A DNA stretch of 64,000 bases from positions 1 to 64,000 of the forward strand of contig DATKRO010000037.1 in the NCBI GenBank assembly GCA_035532115.1. The letters run 5' to 3'. The position numbers and the translations under genes were made by a program. Positions 7,300 to 15,670 of the stretch are shown one piece after another (positions within the stretch are counted from its first letter, which is position 1; each line of letters opens with the position of its first letter). The notes beneath the pieces were generated by a model. That model saw only the letters and a program-made list of their open reading frames with translations. It made no database searches and was not told the origin of the DNA. The stretch is from Acaudatibacter sp035532115. GTDB lineage: Bacteria > Pseudomonadota > Alphaproteobacteria > Caulobacterales > Caulobacteraceae.

Positions 7300-7734
7300 G
7301 TGACGCCCAAGCTCTGCTTCGAGGATGTCGAGATCGGCGACGAGTTGCCGGCCTGGTCGCGCCAGACCGATTTCATGCACTGGAACCGCTATGCGGCCGT
7401 GAACGACGAGTTCGTGCCGTTCCACATGGACGACGAGGCCGGCCGGCGAGCCGGCAACACGGATGGCGCATTCGGGATGGGCAATCTGCGCTATGCCTAC
7501 ATCGCCAACGCTCTCGCCGACTGGGCCGGCGACGAAGCGCAGATCCGCGAGATCGGCTGCCAGTACCGGGCCATCAACCAGAAGCACGACACCCTGACCG
7601 TGGTCGGCAAGGTGACGGGCAAGGAGGTCGTGGACGGCGAGGGGCGGGTGACGCTCGCGACCAACGTCATGAACCAGCACGGCGAAGCGACCTGCCCCGG
7701 CCATGCGATCTTGGCGCTGCCGCCCCGGCGCTGA
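7300..7734 (+). CDS. MaoC-like hotdog hydratase, partner of the upstream gene
   Basis: Product of 144 residues from GTG 7300, chosen because AGGAGG lies 5 bp upstream; an in-frame GTG at 7294 overlaps that site. The segment FEDVEIGDELPAWSRQTDFMHWNRYAAVNDEFVPFHMDDEAGRRAG contains an Asp and a His spaced as in MaoC hydratases (NDEFVPFHMD). The second half (YRAINQKHDTLTVVGKVTGKEV...VNQHGE) is the hotdog sheet. It is co-transcribed with the preceding FAS1-like gene, suggesting a heterodimeric enoyl-CoA hydratase or 3-hydroxyacyl dehydratase like HtdA/HtdB or the two halves of (R)-hydratases. Confidence 0.78.
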   Translation: MTPKLCFEDVEIGDELPAWSRQTDFMHWNRYAAVNDEFVPFHMDDEAGRRAGNTDGAFGMGNLRYAYIANALADWAGDEAQIREIGCQYRAINQKHDTLTVVGKVTGKEVVDGEGRVTLATNVMNQHGEATCPGHAILALPPRR

Positions 7735-7759
7735 AACCGCCCGCATCGATCGGCGCGCG

Positions 7760-7834
7760 TGGTAGGCCGGGTGGGGATCGAACCCACGACCGCCCGATTA
7801 AAAGTCGGACGCTCTACCTCTGAGCTACCGGCCC
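7760..7834 (-). tRNA. tRNA-Lys (anticodon TTT)
   Basis: A 75-nt cloverleaf on the minus strand. The acceptor GGGCCGG pairs with CCGGCCT (a G-U at position 1), with discriminator A and an encoded CCA. The anticodon stem CCGA/TCGG holds the loop CTTTTAA, anticodon TTT. The T arm contains GGTTCGATCC. Confidence 0.96.
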
Positions 7835-7854
7835 CGGAGCTCGCAACGCCTCAG

Positions 7855-7883
7855 CGGATAGGGAGTCTTCAGGGTGGCGGCAA
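7855..7883 (-). promoter_or_regulatory. Candidate promoter for tRNA-Lys
   Basis: TTGCCG (7878-7883) and TATCCG (7855-7860) on the minus strand are spaced by 17 bp. This would start transcription about 14 nt before the tRNA 5' end, a typical distance for a stand-alone tRNA gene. Each hexamer is only a partial match. Confidence 0.4.
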
Positions 7884-7961
7884 GGACCGACTGCGTTTGG
7901 TCAGCCGCCGTCGAGCGGGCGCGCATAGCCAGGGTCGAGGGTCTGGGCTAGACACACCTGC

Positions 7962-8609
7962 ATGCGCCCTCGCCGCCTCGCGGGTCTCGCGGCCGCCGTG
8001 ATCCTGGTCCCGGCGATGGCGTCCTGCGCGGCAAACCGGGCCGCACGCGCCGGTCCGGGCGCGCCCCACGCGACGCCCCATTCGACGGCAAGACTGCTGA
8101 CGCCCCAGCAGGAGGGACGTCAGGGCGTGGTGAAGGGCGTCGCCGAACAGCCCTTTCGCGACCTCAACGTCATCCGCAGCAAGATCCCGCCGGTGCTGCA
8201 GCGCGCCGTCGCCGATCCCTACGAGCGGCCCTTGCCGGCCACCTGTGAGGGCCTGGCCGCCGAGGTGCGCCAACTCTCCCGAGCGCTCGGGCCCGACTAC
8301 GACGAGCCGGCCACCACCGAGCATCCCGGGCTGGTCGCGCGCGGCGAGGGCGCGGCCAGGGCCGGGGCCCTCGACGCCATGCGTTCGGGCGAGGAGGCCT
8401 ACATTCCGTTCGACGGCTTCATCCGCCTGCTCTCCGGCGCCCAGAGGCACGATCAGGCGGTGCTGGCCGCGATCCAGGCCGGGGCGGTGCGGCGCGCGTA
8501 TCTGAAGGGGCTTGGCGAAGCCCGCGGCTGCGCCCCGCCCGCGGTTCCGCGCCACCTGGCCCACCCAGCCACGGTCGCCGACACCCAGCCTGGCTACGGT
8601 CCGTTCTGA
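7962..8609 (+). CDS. Hypothetical lipoprotein
   Basis: Not recognised. The 215-residue product starts with a basic-hydrophobic signal (MRPRRLAGLAAAVILVPAMASC) whose AMASC resembles a lipobox, so it is probably anchored to the outer or inner membrane through Cys22. The mature part is Ala/Arg-rich with no repeated motif. It contains a segment TCEGLAAEVRQLSRALGPDYDEPA that could be helical. The last 16 bp overlap the end of tgt on the opposite strand, so the two genes converge. No operon partner is visible. Confidence 0.65.
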   Translation: MRPRRLAGLAAAVILVPAMASCAANRAARAGPGAPHATPHSTARLLTPQQEGRQGVVKGVAEQPFRDLNVIRSKIPPVLQRAVADPYERPLPATCEGLAAEVRQLSRALGPDYDEPATTEHPGLVARGEGAARAGALDAMRSGEEAYIPFDGFIRLLSGAQRHDQAVLAAIQAGAVRRAYLKGLGEARGCAPPAVPRHLAHPATVADTQPGYGPF

Positions 8610-9712
8610 AGCGGCGACGCGAACGCCGCCCGGAACGCCTCCAGCCGACCTCGAGCGATCGCCGTCCTCAGCCGGGCCATCAGGGCTTCGAAGAAGGCGA
8701 CGTTGTGCCAGGAGAGCAGCACCTGGCCGAGTATCTCGCCCGACTTCACCAGATGGTGCAGATAGGCCCTGGAATAGTCACGGCTTGCCGGACAGTCGCT
8801 CTCCGCATCGAGCGGCTCGGCGTCGTCGGCGAAGCGGGCGTTCTTCAGGTTGACGGCGCCGTTCCAGGTCCAGGCCTGGCCGTGCCGGCCCGATCGCGTC
8901 GGCAGGACGCAGTCGAACATGTCGATGCCGCGCGCCGCCGCTTCGACGATGTCGACCGGCTTGCCCACGCCCATCAGATAGCGGGGCCGATCCCTGGGCA
9001 ACTGGGCGGGGGCGAAGTCGAGCGCCTCGCACATGGCGCCATGCCCCTCCCCGACGCCGAGCCCGCCGATGGCGTAGCCGTCGAAGCCGATCTCCACGAG
9101 CCGCTCGGCGGACTCACGCCGCAGCGCCTCGAAGGTCGAGCCCTGCTGGATCCCGAAGAGCGCCTGACCCTCGCGCTGGCCGAACGCGGCCCTGCACCGC
9201 CCCGCCCAGCGCGCCGACAGCCGCATCGCCTCGCCCGCCCGCGCCTCCGGCGCCGGCCAAGCCACGCATTCGTCCAGTTGCATCACAATGTCCGAGCCGA
9301 GCAGGTCGGCCTGGATCTCCACCGACCGTTCGGGCGAGAGCAGGTGCGTGGCGCCGTCGACGTGGCTGCGAAAGCTCACCGCCTCCTCGGTCACGCGATT
9401 GAGCCTGGCCAGGCTCATCACCTGGAAGCCGCCGGAATCGGTGAGGATGGGGCCTGGCCAGCGCATGAACGCGTGCAGGCCGCCCAGCCTTGCCACGCGC
9501 TCGGCGGTGGGGCGCAGCATCAGATGATAGGTATTGCCGAGGATGACGTCCGCGCCGGCCTGGCGCACCTGGTCGGTGGTCAGGGCCTTCACCGTGCCGG
9601 CGGTTCCCAGCGGCATGAACGCCGGCGTGCGGATCGACCCCCGCGGCGTCTCGATCACGCCGGTGCGCGCGCGCCCGTCCGCAGCCTCGATGCGGAACCC
9701 AAAGGCGCTCAT
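8594..9712 (-). CDS. tgt: tRNA-guanine transglycosylase (queuosine synthesis)
   Basis: Exchanges guanine 34 of tRNA-Asp, -Asn, -His and -Tyr for preQ1. The 372-residue protein shows FRIEAADGRARTGVIETPRGSIRTPAFMPLGTAGTVKALT, the nucleophile-site segment ILTDSGGFQVMSL, LFGIQQGS, and GFDGYAIGGLGVGE. YLMGVGKPVDIVEAAARGIDMFDCVLPTR is followed by a zinc-site region with DCPASRDYSRAYLHHLVKSGE. In this last segment the usual CxCxxC spacing is reduced to a single visible Cys (SDCPAS), a feature seen in some alphaproteobacterial forms. The ATG at 9712 overlaps the queA stop by 4 bp (ATGA), so the two are translationally coupled. Confidence 0.95.
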   Translation of the reverse strand: MSAFGFRIEAADGRARTGVIETPRGSIRTPAFMPLGTAGTVKALTTDQVRQAGADVILGNTYHLMLRPTAERVARLGGLHAFMRWPGPILTDSGGFQVMSLARLNRVTEEAVSFRSHVDGATHLLSPERSVEIQADLLGSDIVMQLDECVAWPAPEARAGEAMRLSARWAGRCRAAFGQREGQALFGIQQGSTFEALRRESAERLVEIGFDGYAIGGLGVGEGHGAMCEALDFAPAQLPRDRPRYLMGVGKPVDIVEAAARGIDMFDCVLPTRSGRHGQAWTWNGAVNLKNARFADDAEPLDAESDCPASRDYSRAYLHHLVKSGEILGQVLLSWHNVAFFEALMARLRTAIARGRLEAFRAAFASPLQNGP

Positions 9713-10794
9713 GCGCCGGCGCGCCACAACAGGCTGGCGTCGCCGTAGGAGTAGAAGCGATAGCCTGCGTCGATGGCATGGGCGTAGGCAAAGCGCATCC
9801 CCGTCAGCCCGCTGAACGCCGAAACCAGCATGAACAGCGTCGAGCGCGGCAGGTGGAAATTGGTGACGAGGCCGTCAGCCATCCGGAACCGATAGCCGGG
9901 GGTGATGAAGAGCGAGGTTTCGCCGTCGAAGGGCCGCAGCCGTCCCGCCTCGTCGGCGGCGCTCTCCAGCAGGCGCAGCGCGGTGGTGCCCACGGCGACG
10001 ATCCGGCCGCCGGCGGCGCGGACAGAGTTCAGCGCCTGCGCCGCCGCGGCCGACACCTGGCCGGTCTCGGCATGCATGTGGTGATCGAGCACCGCCTCGC
10101 TCTTCACCGGCGCAAAGGTGCCCGCACCGACGTGCAGGGTGACGAAATGCAAGGATACGCCGCGCGCGCTCAGCGCCTGCATCAGCTCGGCCGTGAAATG
10201 CAGCCCCGCCGTCGGCGCGGCCACCGAGCCGTCCTGGCGCGCATAGATGGTCTGATAGTCGATCCGGTCGCGCTCGTCCTCGGGCCGGCGGCTGGCGATA
10301 TAGGGCGGCAGCGGCATGACGCCGCGCTCGGCGATGGCGAGGTCGAGATCGGGGCCGGCGAGCTCGAAAGCCAGCGTCAGTTCGCCGTCGTCGCCCTTTG
10401 CGGCGACCTCGGCGGCGAGGCTCGTCAGCAGGCAGGCGCGATCGCCAGGTTCGCCGAACTCAATGCGGTCGCCCAGCGCCAGCCGTCGGCCGGGCCTGGC
10501 GAAGGCTGTCCAGCGCCATGCGTCGAGACGCTCCAGCAGCGTCGCCTCCACCGCGACGCGCCCCCCCTGGCGCTCGCGCACGCCCTTGAGGCGGGCGGCG
10601 ATCACGCGCGTATCGTTGAAGACCAGCGCGTCACCGGGCCGCAGCAGCTGCGGCAGATCGCGCACGACACGATCGGAAAGCTCCCCTTCCTTCCGCACCA
10701 CGAGCAGCCGCGCCGCATCGCGCGGTGCGACCGGCCGCAGCGCGATCCGATCGGGCGGCAGCTCGAAGTCGAAGTCGGCGAGGCGCATGCGCAC
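9709..10794 (-). CDS. queA: S-adenosylmethionine:tRNA ribosyltransferase-isomerase
   Basis: Adds the ribosyl part of SAM to preQ1-tRNA to form epoxyqueuosine, the step after Tgt. The 361-residue product opens MRLADFDFELPPDRIALRPVAPRDAARLLVV. It contains GDALVFNDTRVIAARLKG, PLPPYI, DYQTIYARQDGSVAAPTAGLHFT, HVGAGTFAPVKSE and TNFHLPRSTLFMLVSAFSG, all diagnostic of QueA. The length is normal. An ATG two codons inside (10788) is an equally good start. It forms a two-gene operon with tgt. Confidence 0.96.
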   Translation of the reverse strand: MRMRLADFDFELPPDRIALRPVAPRDAARLLVVRKEGELSDRVVRDLPQLLRPGDALVFNDTRVIAARLKGVRERQGGRVAVEATLLERLDAWRWTAFARPGRRLALGDRIEFGEPGDRACLLTSLAAEVAAKGDDGELTLAFELAGPDLDLAIAERGVMPLPPYIASRRPEDERDRIDYQTIYARQDGSVAAPTAGLHFTAELMQALSARGVSLHFVTLHVGAGTFAPVKSEAVLDHHMHAETGQVSAAAAQALNSVRAAGGRIVAVGTTALRLLESAADEAGRLRPFDGETSLFITPGYRFRMADGLVTNFHLPRSTLFMLVSAFSGLTGMRFAYAHAIDAGYRFYSYGDASLLWRAGA

Positions 10795-10867
10795 GCTTTA
10801 GGACATGGCGACCGCCGAGCGAAAGCGCTTCGGCGGCTATCCGGCGCGCCGGCCGGACCGGTGCAAC

Positions 10868-11458
10868 CTAGTGGTGGTGAGGACCGCCGCCGGGATGACC
10901 GCCGTGTCCTCCACCCTGCGGCGCGGCGTGGCCGGCGCCCTGGCCATGGAAGCCGCCATGCGGCTGACCGCCCTGAAAAGCGCCATGCTGGGCGCCTTGG
11001 GCGTGGAACCCGCCATGCGGGTGACCACCCTGGAAGGCGCCATGTCCGTGTTGGACCTGGGCGCCGCTGCGTTGGTAGGCATGGAAGCCGTGATGCTCGT
11101 AAGCGCCGCGGTAGCCGTGATGCTCATAGCCGCCGCGGTAATGTTGGTAGCCGCCTCGATAACCGTAATGTTCGTAGCCGCCGCGATAGGGCCCACGGAA
11201 GCCGCCCCTCCAGCCGTGCCAGCCGAACCCGCCGCCCCAGCCATAGCCGCGCCGCCAGGCGAAGCCGCACCAGTACCAGCCGGGTCCGCGCCAGCCGCCA
11301 TCGTACCAGCAGTAGCGGTGACCGCCCCAGAAATAGATGCCGATGGCCTGGCTGGCCAGCAGGGCGTCGGCGGAACCGGCCGCCAGCGGCTGGGCCGCCG
11401 CCGCCGTGCTCGACAACAGCAGGGCGGCGCCGGCCGCCAACGCGATGTGGGTGCGCAT
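10868..11458 (-). CDS. Exported Gly/His/Tyr-rich repeat protein
   Basis: Not recognised as a named family. From the ATG at 11458 the product has 196 residues. A clear signal peptide (MRTHIALAAGAALLLSSTAAAAQP) is followed by an aromatic segment with two Cys (GGHRYCWYDGGWRGPGWYWCGFAWRRGYGWGG). Short tandem units of the YEHYGYRGG type follow at about residues 95-130. The tail has HPHGGFHAQGAQHGAFQGG-like repeats and ends in PHHH. An upstream extension to 11536 is unlikely because the signal peptide begins at 11458. The composition suggests a metal-binding or structural periplasmic or surface protein, which remains a guess. Confidence 0.72.
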   Translation of the reverse strand: MRTHIALAAGAALLLSSTAAAAQPLAAGSADALLASQAIGIYFWGGHRYCWYDGGWRGPGWYWCGFAWRRGYGWGGGFGWHGWRGGFRGPYRGGYEHYGYRGGYQHYRGGYEHHGYRGAYEHHGFHAYQRSGAQVQHGHGAFQGGHPHGGFHAQGAQHGAFQGGQPHGGFHGQGAGHAAPQGGGHGGHPGGGPHHH

Positions 11459-11569
11459 CGATGTCTCCGAAACTCTCTCTGTCCTGTCCTTCGCGTCACG
11501 ATGACAACGAAAGGCCGCGCTCGAGGTTGCAACCACCTCCGCGTCCTGGCGCGGCGGCCGCGGCGAGGA

Positions 11570-12127
11570 TCAGCCCAGGCCCTTCAGCTCCCGCACGAGG
11601 TTCGCGCGTGCGGCGGCCTCGAAGCGGGCGTGAAACGCCTCGTCCGGGAAGAGCGGATCGCTCGCCAGCAGCGCCTCGAGCACGCGCCGGCGCCCCGCGC
11701 GATATTGCTGGGGCGGCAGATGCGCATATTCGGCGCGCACCGCACGCGCATAGGCGTCATAGTCCGAATCGGCGGCGCCCAGGATCGCCAGATCGATCGA
11801 GATCATCAGCGCCCCCAGCCGGTCGCCGGGTTCGGCGTGGTGAGCGGCCGTCAGCCGGATCAGGCGCGCCACCTCGGCGATCTGCGGCGCCGGGACGCCC
11901 ACGGCGGCGAGGTCGCGCTCCGCCAGGGCGGCGCTCATGGCCTCGTTGTCGCTCCTGCGGGGATCGTAGACCGCATCGTGCCACCAGATGGCCCGCTCCA
12001 GGGCGCGGTGATCGCCCCCGCCCAGCCCGTCGACCGTCGCCAGCAACTCCAGACAAACCTCTATGTGTCGGCGCGTGTGATAGCGCCGGTGCGGCTGGGC
12101 GTAAGCCTTCTCGAGCGCCGGCGTCAC
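11570..12127 (-). CDS. Predicted HD-superfamily metal-dependent phosphohydrolase
   Basis: Protein of 185 residues of the COG4339-like HD group. The metal-site pattern is visible: YHTRRHIEVCLELLATV near the N-terminus, AIWWHDAVYDPRRSDNEAMSA with the HD pair, and TAAHHAE further on. Substrates for this group are not established. The GTG start at 12127 overlaps the stop of the cyclophilin gene by 4 bp (GTGA), so the two are translated together. Confidence 0.75.
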   Translation of the reverse strand: MTPALEKAYAQPHRRYHTRRHIEVCLELLATVDGLGGGDHRALERAIWWHDAVYDPRRSDNEAMSAALAERDLAAVGVPAPQIAEVARLIRLTAAHHAEPGDRLGALMISIDLAILGAADSDYDAYARAVRAEYAHLPPQQYRAGRRRVLEALLASDPLFPDEAFHARFEAAARANLVRELKGLG

Positions 12128-12588
12128 GCGCCCTCAGCCACCTTCATCGAGACGATCCGCCCCGGATGCGCCGGCGGCTCGCCCTTGGGCAGGGCGTCGA
12201 CGTGCTCCATGCCCTGGATGACTTCGCCCCAGACGCTGTACTTGCCGTCCAGGAAACTGGCGTCGTCCAGGCAGATGAAGAACTGGCTGTTGGCCGAGTT
12301 CGGCGCGTCCGTGCGCGCCATCGAGCACACCCCGCGCTGATGCGACGCCGTGGAGAACTCGGCCTTCAGGTCCGGCTTTTCCGAACCGCCGCTTCCGGAT
12401 CCGGTGGGATCGCCGCCCTGGGCCATGAATCCGGCGATCACCCGATGGAAGACGACGCCGTCGTAGAAGCCTTCGCGCGCCAGCTGCTTCAGCCGCTGCA
12501 CGTGTCCCGGGGCGAGATCCGGGCGCAGCCGGATCGTCACCGGCCCCCCCTCCAGCGTCATGATGAGCGTGTCCTCGGCGTCCGGCAT
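12124..12588 (-). CDS. Cyclophilin-type peptidyl-prolyl isomerase, cytoplasmic
   Basis: Catalyses cis-trans isomerisation of proline peptide bonds. The 154 residues contain the cyclophilin core FYDGVVFHRVIAGFMAQGGDPTGSGSGG with the catalytic Arg in FHRV. NSQFFICLDDASFLDGKYSVWGEVIQGMEHVDAL is also present, including the FF and W of the substrate pocket. No signal peptide is seen, so it is a PpiB-like cytoplasmic form. It is the first gene of a pair with the HD hydrolase. Confidence 0.92.
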   Translation of the reverse strand: MPDAEDTLIMTLEGGPVTIRLRPDLAPGHVQRLKQLAREGFYDGVVFHRVIAGFMAQGGDPTGSGSGGSEKPDLKAEFSTASHQRGVCSMARTDAPNSANSQFFICLDDASFLDGKYSVWGEVIQGMEHVDALPKGEPPAHPGRIVSMKVAEGA

Positions 12589-12682
12589 GGCGACCTCTCG
12601 AAGCGGGAGCGCCTTTTAGCCGGCTCGCCGCGGCTTGTCGCCCCAGCCCGTTGCGGACCCGCCGCTCGTCCGCCCGCCCCCG

Positions 12683-13456
12683 TCACATCGCCAGGGCGAC
12701 GCCGCCGTCCACGGCGATGGTCTCGCCGACCACGTAATCTCCGGCGCGCGACGCCAGGAAGATCGCCGCCCCGGCCATGTCGTCGTCGTGGCCGATGCGG
12801 CGCATCGGGATGCGCCGGGCGACCTCGTCGCCACGGTCGCGCGCGTCGCGGTTCATGTCCGAAGCGAAGGCGCCCGGCGCGATGCCGCTGACCACGATCC
12901 AGTCCCGGATCAGCCGCATCGCCATGCGTCGCGTCAGATAGATGAGGCCCGATTTCGAGGCGTGGTACGAATAGGTCTCCTGCGGGTTGAGACGGATGCC
13001 GTCGATCGAGGCGATCATGATCACCTTGGCCGGCCGCTCGGGCGACCCCGCCGCCGCGAGCCTGGCGTGCAGGGCCTGGGTCAGGAAGAATGGCGACTTC
13101 AGGTTGAGGTTCAGCACCTTGTCCCAGCCGCTTTCGGGAAAGTCGTCGAACTCGGCCCCCCAGGCGGCGCCGGCGTTGTTCACCAGGATGTCGAGCTTTG
13201 CCTCGCGCTCGCCCAGACGCGCGGCCAGGGCGCGGCAGCCCTCGACGCTGGAGATGTCCTGCGGCAGCGAAATGCACGTCCCGCCGCCTGCCGACAGCGC
13301 CTTCGCCGTCGCGTCGCACTGTTCGGCCTTGCGCGAGGAGATGTAGACCTTCGCGCCCTGCGCGACGAAGCCGGCGGCGATCATCCTGCCGATGCCGCGC
13401 GAGCCGCCGGTGACCAGGGCGGTGCGCCCTTGCAGCGTAAAGAGGTCCATCGCCAT
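12683..13456 (-). CDS. Short-chain dehydrogenase/reductase
   Basis: NAD(P)-dependent oxidoreductase of 257 residues. It has the Rossmann motif TGGSRGIG near residue 17, the NNAG motif (ILVNNAGAAWG), Ser in MIASIDGI and the catalytic YSYHASKSG with Tyr and Lys four apart. The C-terminal EIAVDG-type motif is TIAVDGGVALAM. Arg in SSRK after the second strand suggests NADPH preference. Its overall pattern resembles RhlG-like or FabG-like 3-ketoacyl reductases. The substrate is not determined. It is alone in its transcription unit. Confidence 0.9.
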   Translation of the reverse strand: MAMDLFTLQGRTALVTGGSRGIGRMIAAGFVAQGAKVYISSRKAEQCDATAKALSAGGGTCISLPQDISSVEGCRALAARLGEREAKLDILVNNAGAAWGAEFDDFPESGWDKVLNLNLKSPFFLTQALHARLAAAGSPERPAKVIMIASIDGIRLNPQETYSYHASKSGLIYLTRRMAMRLIRDWIVVSGIAPGAFASDMNRDARDRGDEVARRIPMRRIGHDDDMAGAAIFLASRAGDYVVGETIAVDGGVALAM

Positions 13457-13537
13457 GTGCTCGTCTCTCCCCGGCGCGTCCTGTGACCGGCGGGGCGCCC
13501 ACGGTCAAGCCACCGCGCGAGGCGGCCGCGACGGGTG

Positions 13538-14464
13538 TCAGATCAGCGGCGCGCCGCAGAGCCTTTCCAGGACCCGCAACGGCGAGGCGTCGGGATCGGC
13601 GAGCGCCTCGATCGGCAGGTAGAAGGTCTGCTCGAGAGCGCATTGGCCGCCGGTCACCGCGTGCGGCGACTGGTCGGTGAAGGCGACCCAGGTGGCGCCT
13701 GGCGGGAATGACACCGCGCGCCGAGGCGCCGTACGCTGGTAGGTCCGATCGCCCTTGGCGGCGTCGTGCATGCTGAGCATGATCTGATCGTAGTCGGTGC
13801 GGCGCTCCTTCGTCAGCGTCAGCGCATGCAGCAGCGCCGCTTCGCCGGGCAGCAGCCGGCGGGCGCGCCGCAGGAAGCGGCGAGCATAATCCTCGAATCC
13901 GTCGCCGACCGCCCAGTCGCGGCTGGCGCCGGAGGGATCGACATTGCTGAACACGCGCAGGATCCGTCGACCCGCCACCGGCTGCGAGGTGAAGGCGTCG
14001 ACGTGCAGCCGCCGATCATCCTTGCGACGGCTGCGCGGCCGTTCGAGCACCGACCTAGGTCTGAAGCTGGTGCGGCCCAGCTCGGCCGCCGCCTCATAGC
14101 CGGGGAACAGCCGCGCGATCAGATCCTGGCACCATTGGGCGTACCGCGCCATCAGCGCGCGCAGCTCGTCCACCGTATCGCCGCCGCCGAAGGTGCCGTC
14201 GACGCGGCGGCTGCGAGGGTCGTAGCTGACGTTCTTGGAGCGCCCGTCGCCCCAGCGCCGCCCCGTCAGCCGAAGCTCCGCCTCGGTGAGCCGGAAGGGC
14301 GAGGTGTCGATGACGAGGACGCCTTCGCGCTCCAGCGGCATGCGCAGATCGCCCAGCGGAGCGGCCTCGCCGCCCACCCGCACGGGCGCGTCCGCCGGCT
14401 TCGATGCGGAATGGCCGCCGCGCCGGATGGCGTCTGACCGGACCTGAGCACTCACGCCGTCCAT
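13538..14464 (-). CDS. kdoO: Kdo hydroxylase family protein (Fe(II)/2-oxoglutarate dioxygenase)
   Basis: Probable inner-core lipopolysaccharide enzyme that converts Kdo to Ko, as KdoO does in Burkholderia and Yersinia. From ATG 14464 it has 308 residues. Metal ligands of the double-stranded beta helix are apparent: H154 and D156 in RRLHVDAF, and H268 in FTDQSPHAVTGGQCALEQTFYLP. An earlier segment, EGVLVIDTSPFRLTEAELRL, resembles the family N-terminus. The reading frame is open to 14620, but no good start is seen there. It is divergent from the BON gene across 173 bp. The assignment rests on recalled family features, not a search. Confidence 0.75.
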   Translation of the reverse strand: MDGVSAQVRSDAIRRGGHSASKPADAPVRVGGEAAPLGDLRMPLEREGVLVIDTSPFRLTEAELRLTGRRWGDGRSKNVSYDPRSRRVDGTFGGGDTVDELRALMARYAQWCQDLIARLFPGYEAAAELGRTSFRPRSVLERPRSRRKDDRRLHVDAFTSQPVAGRRILRVFSNVDPSGASRDWAVGDGFEDYARRFLRRARRLLPGEAALLHALTLTKERRTDYDQIMLSMHDAAKGDRTYQRTAPRRAVSFPPGATWVAFTDQSPHAVTGGQCALEQTFYLPIEALADPDASPLRVLERLCGAPLI

Positions 14465-14637
14465 CTCCCCGCGCGGCTTGTTTCGCCCGCGCCTTCGCGT
14501 CGCCGAATCGAACTGCGCAAGGGCGCAATTAAGGCGTTCGCCCGAGCGCTCGCAAGGGGCGTGGCCGGGAACCCGCCACGGCTGCACGCGGTTTCCATGG
14601 CGCTGCTTTACATCGCCCAAGCTTACGGACAGATTTC

Positions 14638-15117
14638 ATGGCTGAAGATCCGCGCAACGACCGCGAGCGCGACCCGCGGTACGAAGACTATCTGGCCGAG
14701 CGCGACTTCGAGCGGCGCTATGGACGCAGGCGCGCCGCAGGCGAGTCCGAGGCCGCGCCCGACGGCCGCTTCGCCGAGAGGCGCAGCTGGTGGAATCGAA
14801 CCGGAGACGAGGTCTCCGCCTGGTTCGGCGATCGCGACGCCCTGCGCCGGCGCCAGTGGGACGAGGCCGTCGGCGACCACCGCGGCAAGGGCCCGAAGGA
14901 CTATGTGCGCACCGACGCGCGCATCCTCGACGAAATCAACGAGCGCCTGACGGACGATCCCGACCTGGACGCCTCGAACATCGAAGTCGCCGTGGCCTCG
15001 GGCGAGGCGACGCTGGAAGGCCAGGTGACCACCAAGGCCGACAAGCGCCTGGCCGAGGACATCGCCGAGTCTGCCCGCGGCGTCGTGCAGGTGCGCAACA
15101 ACCTGCGCGTCGGCTGA
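14638..15117 (+). CDS. BON-domain protein
   Basis: Product of 159 residues. The N-terminal 90 residues are very charged, rich in Arg, Asp and Glu (MAEDPRNDRERDPRYEDYLAERDFERRY), and probably disordered. The C-terminal BON domain is DYVRTDARILDEINERLTDDPDLDASNIEVAVASGEATLEGQV...AEDIAESARGVVQVRNNLRV. BON domains bind phospholipid or act as stress-related modules (OsmY-like). No signal peptide is present, so it is likely cytoplasmic. The next gene, on the other strand, encodes CBS domains. Confidence 0.85.
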   Translation: MAEDPRNDRERDPRYEDYLAERDFERRYGRRRAAGESEAAPDGRFAERRSWWNRTGDEVSAWFGDRDALRRRQWDEAVGDHRGKGPKDYVRTDARILDEINERLTDDPDLDASNIEVAVASGEATLEGQVTTKADKRLAEDIAESARGVVQVRNNLRVG

Positions 15118-15136
15118 CGGCGCCGATGCCGCCGCC

Positions 15137-15571
15137 TCAGGCGCTGGCGTGGGCGCCGCCCGGCTGGGCGATGCCGGCGAGGGCCTGACCGGCGAGATGG
15201 TCGCCGCCATCGGCCTGGGCGATGTCGCTCAGCGAGATGATCCCGACGAGGCGCTTGTCGCGATTGAGCACCGGCAGGCGCCGCACCTGCAGCTCGCTCA
15301 TGTTGAGGGCGACGTCTTCCACGTCCTCGTCCTCGAAACAGTATCTGACCTCGTCGGTCATCACCTCGCGCACCGGCGTCTCGGGTCCCTTGCCTTCGGC
15401 GACGGCGCGCACGGCTATGTCGCGGTCGGTGATCATGCCGACCAGACGGTCGTCGCGCTGAACGGGCAGCCAGCCGGTGTCGACTTCCCGCATCGTCCTC
15501 GCCGCTTCCCTGATGGCGTCGTCGGGCCTGGCGAGCCGAATATCGCTGCTCATGCAGCCACTGACGTTCAT
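15137..15571 (-). CDS. Tandem CBS-domain protein
   Basis: Product of 144 residues with two CBS repeats. The first is MSSDIRLARPDDAIREAARTMREVDTGWLPVQRDDRLVGMITDRDIAVRAV. The second is VREVMTDEVRYCFEDEDVEDVALNMSELQVRRLPVLNRDKRLVGIISLSDIA. Pairs of this kind bind adenine nucleotides and usually regulate partner proteins. The start at ATG 15571 matches the beginning of the first repeat, although the frame is open further upstream. It converges with the BON gene, leaving 19 bp. Confidence 0.9.
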   Translation of the reverse strand: MNVSGCMSSDIRLARPDDAIREAARTMREVDTGWLPVQRDDRLVGMITDRDIAVRAVAEGKGPETPVREVMTDEVRYCFEDEDVEDVALNMSELQVRRLPVLNRDKRLVGIISLSDIAQADGGDHLAGQALAGIAQPGGAHASA

Positions 15572-15670
15572 TGACTTTGCTCCTGGGCGTCCGGCGGGAA
15601 ACCGCACGCGTCCGTCATCCGAACACCTGCGAGCCGGCAGCCGTTTCAACGTCGCCTTGGTATTTCCAGG

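Noticed and set aside
6007..7746. 579-codon minus-strand open frame over the polyhistidine and hotdog genes
   Set aside because: It is low-complexity Arg/Gly/Val-rich sequence typical of antisense to GC-rich genes. The plus-strand genes have motifs, a signal peptide and ribosome sites.
9778..12891. 1037-codon plus-strand open frame over queA, the repeat protein and others
   Set aside because: It is composed of arginine- and proline-rich shadow sequence opposite queA, the Gly/His/Tyr protein, the HD hydrolase and the cyclophilin, all of which have clear family motifs.
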